Assembly: GCA_023380575.1 (NCBI GenBank)
Contig: JAMCRM010000178.1
Coordinates: forward strand, 1 to 5,398
Reading direction: 5' to 3'
Source of the DNA: Acidobacteriota bacterium
GTDB taxonomy: Bacteria; Acidobacteriota; Terriglobia; Bryobacterales; Bryobacteraceae
Length of the DNA: 5,398 nt
The notes beneath the pieces were generated by a model that was not told the origin of the DNA, ran no database searches, and was given only the letters and a program-made list of their open reading frames with translations. Made by a program: the position numbers and the translations under genes. This document shows positions 1-4,478 of this stretch, piece by piece (the stretch's first letter is position 1; each line of letters starts with the position of its first letter).

Positions 1-855
1 CTGCACGATCGTAGTCACCTGATGGCCGGACTCCTCTGAAATAACCAATTCTCCGGAGTTCCTCACCAGGCCCGTGCCGAATGCTTCCCGGTTCCAGTCG
101 CCGCCGGCGCTCAGGTCCCAGTAGTTCTTCCCGCTCTTGTAAGCATGGAACCCCAAACCTCCGCCGAGAACACTGCGCAGGTCCAGGTCAAGGAACTCAT
201 CGTAGTCGTAGGAGTTGAAACCGAACGCGAAGAGCCTGCCGGTGAGGGTGCGGTCATAGCGGAGGCCGCCGCTAATCCGGTTGGCTGTGGCACCGAAGGG
301 CGCCACCGTGCTTTGGTTCGAGTAGATCTGCGAGTAAGTGAGGACGAGCCGATCGACGCCAGTGGCCCGCTGCGCGCTCGCGCCGGTTCCGAAGGTGGTG
401 GTTTTCGCGTTTCCGGTTGCGCTGGCCAGGTTTATCCCAATCGTGCCCGACCAGAAGTCGTTCAGCGGAGGGTGTGCCAAGCGGACCTGTTCGCGGTCCC
501 AGGCGGCCTGCGCGGCGGCCCCGCGAATGGCCGCCACCTCCGCGCGCGGCACGGTAACGACGTTGCCCGGCGCGGTGGTGACCCTCGCGTTCCGGTCTCC
601 GGCCTCGATGGTGCCTACCAGCTTTTCACCTTTGGTCAAGGTGACGGTAAGCGGCTCCGCGGACGCGAGGGATGCGATGGCGGCTCGGTCGATCTTGACC
701 TCACCCATGGCCGCGGTCTTCAAAGTCAGGGTTTTGTCGTCAGTGTTGAGAATGTCGCCAGTAATCCTGTCGCCGTTTGTGAGGGTGACCTGATCGGCAT
801 TGAGGAGCAACGGCAGAAGCCACAAGGGCACGGCGCGGAGGCCCGCAAGTCGCAT
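1..855 (-). CDS. DUF481-like outer-membrane beta-barrel protein, C-terminus cut off by window edge
   Basis: The minus strand is open from ATG at 855 to base 1 (285 codons, no stop), so the 3' end lies outside the window. Residues 1-20 form a signal peptide: Arg near the N-terminus, core VPLWLLPLLL, likely cleavage after LNA before DQVTL. Two similar modules of about 45 residues follow, starting VTLTNGDRITGDI (about 23-63) and VTLTKGEKLVGTI (about 71-110). A short helical linker (RGAAAQAAWDREQVRLAHPP) leads to a barrel-like part from about 134 with alternating aromatic strands such as RLVLTYSQIYSN and RLFAFGFNSYDYDEF. This layout matches DUF481 (YdiY-like) proteins of Acidobacteriota; the family's function is not established. 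It likely sits in the outer membrane with the modules in the periplasm. A GGAGA ribosome binding site 7 nt upstream supports the start. The gene diverges from the GntR gene and may share its operators. Family call is fairly sure; role is unknown. Confidence 0.85.
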   Translation of the reverse strand, partial: MRLAGLRAVPLWLLPLLLNADQVTLTNGDRITGDILNTDDKTLTLKTAAMGEVKIDRAAIASLASAEPLTVTLTKGEKLVGTIEAGDRNARVTTAPGNVVTVPRAEVAAIRGAAAQAAWDREQVRLAHPPLNDFWSGTIGINLASATGNAKTTTFGTGASAQRATGVDRLVLTYSQIYSNQSTVAPFGATANRISGGLRYDRTLTGRLFAFGFNSYDYDEFLDLDLRSVLGGGLGFHAYKSGKNYWDLSAGGDWNREAFGTGLVRNSGELVISEESGHQVTTIVQ

Positions 856-862
856 TGCAATT

Positions 863-867
863 TCTCC
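863..867 (-). promoter_or_regulatory. Ribosome binding site of the DUF481-like gene
   Basis: The minus strand reads GGAGA here, 7 nt before the ATG at 855. It fixes the start at the Met that opens the signal peptide. Confidence 0.7.
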
Positions 868-882
868 AGTGAACTTGAATGC

Positions 883-911
883 ATCCTAGCATTCCGGAGA
901 AAAAGGATCAA
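883..911 (-). promoter_or_regulatory. Candidate sigma70-type promoter for the DUF481-like gene
   Basis: On the minus strand a -35-like TTGATC (906-911) is followed after exactly 17 nt by a -10-like TAGGAT (883-888). The -10 is preceded by TGC, which gives an extended -10 (TGN) element. Each hexamer matches the consensus at 4 of 6 positions. Transcription would start near 876, leaving a leader of about 20 nt that contains the ribosome binding site. The outer edge of the -35 touches the inverted repeat at 911-929, so a repressor bound there could also affect this promoter. Assignment is by eye only. Confidence 0.5.
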
Positions 912-929
912 ATGTCCTGTACGGACATT
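911..929. promoter_or_regulatory. Inverted repeat 1, candidate GntR operator
   Basis: A perfect 7-bp inverted repeat, AATGTCC (911-917) and GGACATT (923-929), is separated by TGTAC. It lies between the two divergent promoters, touching the minus-strand -35 at 911 and the first two bases of the plus-strand -35 at 928-929. Its TGTCCT core (913-918) recurs exactly 30 bp downstream at 943-948. The likely ligand is the adjacent YtrA-type GntR protein; this is inferred from position and symmetry. Confidence 0.6.
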
Positions 930-956
930 GACGGCCCGCTGGTGTCCTAGTACACT
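928..956 (+). promoter_or_regulatory. Candidate sigma70-type promoter for the GntR operon
   Basis: A -35-like TTGACG (928-933, 5 of 6 consensus matches) and a -10-like TACACT (951-956, 4 of 6) are separated by exactly 17 nt. Transcription would begin around 962-964, only about 12 nt before the GTG start at 975, giving a very short leader. The -35 overlaps inverted repeat 1 and the -10 lies mostly inside inverted repeat 2, which fits repression by occlusion of RNA polymerase. Confidence 0.55.
942..955. promoter_or_regulatory. Inverted repeat 2, imperfect palindrome over the -10 box
   Basis: GTGTCCT followed directly by AGTACAC forms a 14-bp palindrome with one mismatched pair (946/951). It covers most of the -10 candidate TACACT. 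Its left part, TGTCCTAGTAC, resembles TGTCCTGTAC in inverted repeat 1, and AGTACA (949-954) recurs at 969-974, 20 bp away. The GTGT/ACAC ends are of the kind seen in operators of YtrA-type GntR regulators (from general knowledge). A single imperfect 14-mer could arise by chance; its position raises confidence. Confidence 0.45.
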
Positions 957-977
957 GTATACGGATAGAGTACAGTG
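953..977. promoter_or_regulatory. Inverted repeat 3, candidate operator overlapping the GntR start codon
   Basis: CACTGTA (953-959) and TACAGTG (971-977) are a perfect 7-bp inverted repeat separated by 11 bp. The half-site centres lie 18 bp apart, which suits a dimeric winged-helix protein. The right half contains the GTG start codon (975-977) and the left half overlaps the -10 box, so binding would cover the transcription start. This is the strongest candidate for autoregulation by the GntR protein; no binding data are available from sequence alone. Confidence 0.55.
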
Positions 978-1367
978 GCGCGCGACGTGCAGCTTCGCAT
1001 CGATCTCGCCTCGCCGGTTCCGCTTTACCGCCAGATTGTCGAGGCGCTCCGAACCCGCCTGGTGGAAGGCGCCATCGTGCCCGGCGACGTGCTCCCTTCG
1101 GTGCGGCGGCTGGCGGCGGAACTGGGCATTCACTTCAACACAGTGGCACAGGCTTACAGGGATCTCGCGGAAGAAGGCTGGCTCGAAGTGTCCCATGGCA
1201 AGCCGGTGAAGGTCATCGAGAGGCACGCGCCGCGGCCGGCGGACCCCACTGCCGTGGAAGCGTTCCGGACCCGCCTGCGCCGCCTGGTGGCCGAAGCCAG
1301 GGCCCAGGGAATTGCGCGGCGCACGGTTTTGAGCGAGCTGAAAACGCTCGCGGAAGGAATCAAATGA
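975..1367 (+). CDS. GntR-family transcriptional regulator, YtrA subfamily
   Basis: This 130-residue DNA-binding protein has an N-terminal winged helix-turn-helix at about residues 12-80. It shows the GntR signature: PLYRQIVEALRTRLVEG, then GDVLPSVRRLAAELGI, then NTVAQAYRDLAEEGWLE, with the wing ending near HGKPVKVIE. The C-terminal tail is only about 45 residues (AFRTRLRRLVAEARAQG...), helical and Arg/Ala-rich. This is typical of the YtrA subfamily, which has a short dimerisation region instead of the usual large effector domain. The start is GTG at 975; an in-frame TAG at 966-968 excludes any earlier start. The ribosome binding site is weak (GGATAGAG at 963-970, 4 nt spacing), consistent with low expression. 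The stop overlaps the ATG at 1364 (ATGA), coupling it to the downstream membrane protein. Relatives often control a neighbouring transporter or membrane protein, so self-repression through the repeats at 911-977 is likely. Confidence 0.93.
   Translation: MARDVQLRIDLASPVPLYRQIVEALRTRLVEGAIVPGDVLPSVRRLAAELGIHFNTVAQAYRDLAEEGWLEVSHGKPVKVIERHAPRPADPTAVEAFRTRLRRLVAEARAQGIARRTVLSELKTLAEGIK
1354..1358 (+). promoter_or_regulatory. Ribosome binding site for the coupled start at 1364/1367
   Basis: AAGGA, within GGAAGGA at 1352-1358, lies 5 nt before ATG 1364 and 8 nt before ATG 1367. This spacing points to translation starting in the frame of 1364/1367, not at the in-frame ATG 1456, which has no comparable site. 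It is key evidence that the DUF1648 gene carries a frameshift. Confidence 0.65.
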
Positions 1368-1455
1368 TGCGATTGTATATCCTCGCCGGCCCGGTGTCCG
1401 CGAATCTCTTTGCCGGCGCGGCCCTGAGTCTGCCCGCTTCCCGGTTCATTGGGAT
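1364..1455 (+). other. Displaced 5' end of the DUF1648 gene (start and first membrane helix in another frame)
   Basis: ATG 1364 overlaps the GntR stop (ATGA) and ATG 1367 follows directly. Read from there, the frame gives MMRLYILAGPVSANLFAGAA then LSLP, a plausible N-terminal membrane helix, but it later meets TGA at 1518-1520. The bases just before ATG 1456, read in the frame of the downstream gene, give RFPVHWD. This completes the DUF1648 hallmark (P-V-H-W-D-x-x-G-x-x-x-G-W) with the following MQGHANGW. The two pieces join if one base is added in the CCC run at 1433-1435, giving LSLP-RFPVHWDMQG and a full protein of about 213 residues. The junction could lie anywhere near 1421-1440. It may be a true mutation, a sequencing error, or less likely recoding. 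Confidence 0.65.
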
Positions 1456-2004
1456 ATGCAAGGTCACGCCAATGGCTGGAGGGATCGCGGTTTCCTGGGT
1501 GTCTTCGGATTCGTTCTGATGGCGGTTGTAGTTCTGCTCTTTGTAACTGGCTTGATGATCTTCGAGATGCAAAACGCGCGGCGGGGTCCGGCGGGGAGTG
1601 GGCTGGACCGCCGTACTCGGGCCATGTTGGTGATCCCGATCGTGGTGATGTGGACCGTCGCGATCATGTTCTCGCTGGTCGCGCTCACGCCCTTAATCCT
1701 CAGAAACGGCCAGTTCCCGATCCCAGCTTTTGTTCTGCTGCTGATCCCTATCGCGGCTGTGGCGGCAAGCATCTGGTGGGTGGCGCGCGCGAGCGCCGAA
1801 CCGGACGACCTCCCGGCCGACAACACGCCCGATGAGTGCTGGAAATGGGGGCAGCTTTACTACAATCCGAACGACCCTTCGCTATTGGTGGAGAAGCGTT
1901 CCGGCCTCGGCTACACACTCAACTTCGCACGATGGGGTAGTTGGGTGCTGCTGGCAGCCGTCCTGGTGCTCCCGCTGGTCGTTATTCTAATTGCGCGGCA
2001 CTGA
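1456..2004 (+). CDS. DUF1648/DUF5808 membrane protein, apparently 5'-frameshifted
   Basis: The intact frame from ATG 1456 gives 182 residues. Residues 1-8 (MQGHANGW) are the second half of a DUF1648 motif, the conserved N-terminal motif of SdpI-like and related membrane proteins; the first half (FPVHWD) lies in frame just upstream of this ATG. Four hydrophobic segments follow at about 13-35, 56-81, 90-109 and 161-180. Residues about 124-160 (WKWGQLYYNPNDPSLLVEKR...GYTLNFAR) match the DUF5808 motif, a soluble loop before the last helix. The ancestral protein probably had five helices and about 213 residues, starting at 1364 or 1367. It follows a YtrA-type regulator, a common pairing. Members of these families are poorly characterised; SdpI gives immunity to a toxic peptide in Bacillus, but that role cannot be transferred here. 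If translation depends on the coupled start, the gene may be inactive. Confidence 0.8.
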   Translation: MQGHANGWRDRGFLGVFGFVLMAVVVLLFVTGLMIFEMQNARRGPAGSGLDRRTRAMLVIPIVVMWTVAIMFSLVALTPLILRNGQFPIPAFVLLLIPIAAVAASIWWVARASAEPDDLPADNTPDECWKWGQLYYNPNDPSLLVEKRSGLGYTLNFARWGSWVLLAAVLVLPLVVILIARH

Positions 2005-2009
2005 TCGCT
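2005..2009. other. Five-nt gap between convergent genes
   Basis: The plus-strand DUF5808 protein gene stops at 2004 and the minus-strand permease stops at 2010. No GC-rich hairpin followed by a T-run is visible on either side, so transcripts from both directions probably run into the opposite gene, or termination is Rho-dependent. Confidence 0.6.
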
Positions 2010-3236
2010 TTATTCGTACCGCAGTGCTTCCACCGGGTCCATTCTCGCCGCGCGGCTGGCCGGCCAGATGCCGAAGAACAGGCCCACCGCTACCGATACC
2101 CCGAAGCCCGAAGCTACCGCCCATAGCGGCACGGTTGTCGGCAGGGAAGGGAAGACCAGGCCCGTGAGCCGCGAGATGGTCCAGCCCAGCAGCATGCCGA
2201 TGAACCCGCCCATGGACGTGAGCACCACCGCTTCCGTCAGGAATTGCAGAATAATATCGGCCGAGCGCGCCCCCACGGCCTTGCGGACGCCGATTTCCTT
2301 GGTCCGCTCCGTGACCGAGACCAGCATGATGTTCATGACCCCTATGCCGCCCACCAGCAGGCCGATGGAACTCAGCACCACCATTACCAGCGCCACCGTG
2401 CCGGTCACGCGATGGAAATCTTCGATCATCTGCTCGGCCGTCGAGATGCTGAAGTTGTCGGGATCGCCGGGCTTGAGCCTGCGCTCCAGCCGCATAATGG
2501 TGCGCACCTCGTCCTGCGCGCGCGCCAGTTCTCCATCCTTGGCAACCACTACCAGCATGTGTTCTTTGGCGTTGGGGAACATCTTGCGCATGGTTTCGTA
2601 AGGGAACAGGATGCGGGTATCCTCCTGGCCGGGAAACGACGCCGCGGGCTTGTCCATTACACCCACAATCTGGACGGCGTGTCCGTCCACCTCGACCCAT
2701 TTCCCCACCGGATCCACGTTCTGGAACCACGCTTTGCCGATGCTCTCCCCCACCGCCACTACGGGCATGCGGCGCCTGTTCTCGAAGTCGCTGATGAAAC
2801 GGCCCGCCCTCATGGTGGTGCCGCCGGAGGCGAAGGCTTCCTCCGTGCCCCCCATTTGCACGTCGTACATGTCGTTGCCCTTGTAGCGGGCCTTGTGAAT
2901 GCCATGCGGGGGGAACAGGTAGGGGCTGGCCTTCACCACCGAGGGGCAGCGTTCCTCGATGGCCAAGGCGTTTTCGCGCGTGAGCGGCTTGCGCCGCCGC
3001 TCCTCCGGGGTGGGGTAACCCATGCTCCTGGTCTTCAGCACGAGCATGGTGTTGGGACCGAAACTCCGGATGATATTGGTGATGGCGCCGTCCAACCCGG
3101 TGATGATGGAGCCCACCCCGATCACCGCGCCGGTCCCGATGATCACGCCCAGCACGGTCAGGAACGACCGCATCTTGTGCTCGCGCGTGGTGGCCAGCGC
3201 GATCTGCACTCCCGAAACGAAAGCCCCGAACGTCAT
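2010..3236 (-). CDS. MacB-like ABC transporter permease (second of the pair)
   Basis: This 408-residue inner-membrane protein has the MacB/FtsX type-VII ABC permease layout. A first helix lies at about 23-46 (MRSFLTVLGVIIGTGAVIGVGSI). A large periplasmic MacB_PCD domain spans about 47-275 and contains GRFISDFENRRRMPVVAVG and DPVGKWVEVDGHAVQIVGVM. Three helices follow at about 278-303, 334-358 and 371-393. The conserved cytoplasmic coupling segment VTERTKEIGVRKAVGAR lies at about 308-324 and would contact the ATPase. The C-terminus PVEALRYE is typical of the family. Such proteins couple ATP hydrolysis to periplasmic events such as efflux, lipoprotein handling or peptide export; the substrate cannot be told. 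The ATG overlaps the stop of the upstream permease (ATGA), with GAGG (3245-3248) 8 nt upstream, so translation is coupled. No nucleotide-binding domain is fused or adjacent. The stop lies 5 nt from the convergent gene's stop. Confidence 0.93.
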   Translation of the reverse strand: MTFGAFVSGVQIALATTREHKMRSFLTVLGVIIGTGAVIGVGSIITGLDGAITNIIRSFGPNTMLVLKTRSMGYPTPEERRRKPLTRENALAIEERCPSVVKASPYLFPPHGIHKARYKGNDMYDVQMGGTEEAFASGGTTMRAGRFISDFENRRRMPVVAVGESIGKAWFQNVDPVGKWVEVDGHAVQIVGVMDKPAASFPGQEDTRILFPYETMRKMFPNAKEHMLVVVAKDGELARAQDEVRTIMRLERRLKPGDPDNFSISTAEQMIEDFHRVTGTVALVMVVLSSIGLLVGGIGVMNIMLVSVTERTKEIGVRKAVGARSADIILQFLTEAVVLTSMGGFIGMLLGWTISRLTGLVFPSLPTTVPLWAVASGFGVSVAVGLFFGIWPASRAARMDPVEALRYE

Positions 3237-3250
3237 TTCTCCGCCCTCAG
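3233..3250 (-). promoter_or_regulatory. Translational coupling site between the two permeases
   Basis: The stop of the upstream permease and the ATG of the next share the bases ATGA (3236-3233). Shine-Dalgarno-like GAGG (3245-3248) and GGAG (3239-3242) lie inside the last codons of the upstream gene. Balanced synthesis of two partner subunits is the likely purpose. Confidence 0.6.
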
Positions 3251-4474
3251 GGCTTCAATGGGATCCAGCTTGGCGGCCCTCTGTGCCGGGTAGATGCCGA
3301 AGAACAGCCCCACCGCCGCCGAGAGCAGCACCCCGACGAGCACCGCGCTGACGGGCAGCGCCATGGGGACCGGGGTCAGGTTGCGGACCAGCACGGCCAC
3401 CAGCCAGGCAATCATGACGCCTATAAAACCGCCCGCCCCGGCCAGCATGGAAGACTCCACCAGGAACTGGTTCAGGATGTCCTTCCGCCGGGCGCCCACG
3501 GATTTGCGGATGCCGATCTCGCGCGTGCGCTCCGTGACCACCGCCAGCATGATGTTCATGATGACCACTCCCCCCACGACCATGAAGACCGATACCACCC
3601 CGACGGCCGTGGCCGCGATGGCCCCCGTCAACTGGCTCCAGAACTGCAGCAGGGAATCCGACGTGAGCATGGCGAAAGTATCATCGTCCTTGGGATGCAG
3701 GTGCCGGTAGGCCCGCAGCAGCATGCGGGTCTCCTCCTGCGCCTGGTAGAGGTGGGCGTGGTCGATGGCGGTGGCGCGGTAGACCATCCCGCCGCGCGCG
3801 CCATAAACCTTGAAATAGGTTTCCGCGGGAATAAAGACGAAGGCATCCTGAGATTGCCCGAACACGGAGCCTTTGGCCTTGGCCACCCCGATCACCTCGT
3901 AGCGCCTGCCCTGCACCTCCACGGATTTGCCGATGGGATTGGCGCCCCCGAACAGCTTCTCCTTGAGGTCGTTGCCGATGAACGCCGCCATCATCCGCCG
4001 CCGGTCCTCGATGTCGCTGAGAAAACGGCCCTCGGCGGGTTGCACGTTGGCGATCACCCCATAATTGGGGGTCACGCCTTCGAGCGTCACCTGCTCGAGT
4101 TGTTCCTTCCCCACGGACACCGTGACGTTGCGGTATGCCTCCGTGCCCCAATCCTTCACCAGCGTGGTGCGGCTCTTGAGGAACGCGAACTCTTCCCTGG
4201 TGAGCAAGGGGTTGCGGCGCATCATGTCGAGGTACTTCTTGGGGTCGTACTGGGTGAGGAAGATGCGCATCACCGTGAACCCGTCGGCGCCCATATCGGA
4301 GACGTTCTGGGCCACGTAGACGTCCATGCCGTTGATCACGCTCATTACGGCGATCAGGGTGGTGGTGGCGAGAATGATGCCCAGCAGGGTGAGAAAGCTT
4401 CTCAACTTGCTGGAGCGTAAGGAGGCCGCCGCTCCGGCCACTGCCTCCCAAAACGACGCACCTTGGCTCTGCAT
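3233..4474 (-). CDS. MacB-like ABC transporter permease (first of the pair)
   Basis: This 413-residue protein has the same architecture as its neighbour. Helix 1 is at about 25-46 (LRSFLTLLGIILATTTLIAV), and a periplasmic MacB_PCD domain spans about 50-280 with GRFLSDIEDRRRMMAAFIG and NPIGKSVEVQGRRYEVIGVA. Helices follow at about 284-311, 344-364 and 372-395, with the coupling segment VTERTREIGIRKSVGAR at about 313-329. The end, LDPIEALRAEK, is the usual family C-terminus. It is similar to the downstream permease in the membrane part but clearly diverged in the periplasmic part, suggesting a heterodimer. ATG 4474 is preferred, 4 nt after the hydrolase stop. A TTG at 4495 in the same frame would add seven residues and overlap the hydrolase, but has no well-spaced ribosome binding site. 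No ATPase domain is present. Substrate unknown. Confidence 0.92.
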   Translation of the reverse strand: MQSQGASFWEAVAGAAASLRSSKLRSFLTLLGIILATTTLIAVMSVINGMDVYVAQNVSDMGADGFTVMRIFLTQYDPKKYLDMMRRNPLLTREEFAFLKSRTTLVKDWGTEAYRNVTVSVGKEQLEQVTLEGVTPNYGVIANVQPAEGRFLSDIEDRRRMMAAFIGNDLKEKLFGGANPIGKSVEVQGRRYEVIGVAKAKGSVFGQSQDAFVFIPAETYFKVYGARGGMVYRATAIDHAHLYQAQEETRMLLRAYRHLHPKDDDTFAMLTSDSLLQFWSQLTGAIAATAVGVVSVFMVVGGVVIMNIMLAVVTERTREIGIRKSVGARRKDILNQFLVESSMLAGAGGFIGVMIAWLVAVLVRNLTPVPMALPVSAVLVGVLLSAAVGLFFGIYPAQRAAKLDPIEALRAEK

Positions 4475-4478
4475 CGGT

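Noticed and set aside
51..58. CTCCGGAG palindrome
   Set aside because: It is an 8-bp palindrome inside the DUF481 coding frame with no partner repeats or promoter context; expected by chance in GC-rich DNA.
145..1209. Long plus-strand open frame of 354 codons
   Set aside because: It runs antisense to the DUF481-like gene and then into the GntR gene in another frame. Its translation is low-complexity Gly/Arg-rich with no domain, and the minus-strand frame has a signal peptide and family motifs.
1400..1445. Programmed ribosomal frameshift in the DUF1648 gene
   Set aside because: No classical X-XXY-YYZ slippery heptamer with a clear downstream pseudoknot or hairpin is visible near the frame junction. 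A plain 1-nt deletion or sequence error is simpler.
2244..3293. Plus-strand open frame of 349 codons opposite the second permease
   Set aside because: The translation is rich in His, Gly and Arg with no recognisable fold. It is a codon-bias shadow of the well-supported minus-strand permease.
3695..4420. Plus-strand open frame of 241 codons opposite the first permease
   Set aside because: It is an antisense shadow of a strongly supported permease, with no domain or ribosome binding site of note.
3681..4451. Minus-strand open frame of 256 codons inside the first permease
   Set aside because: It is out of frame with the permease, which shows clear MacB motifs, and its own translation is Arg/Gly-rich without hydrophobic or domain structure.
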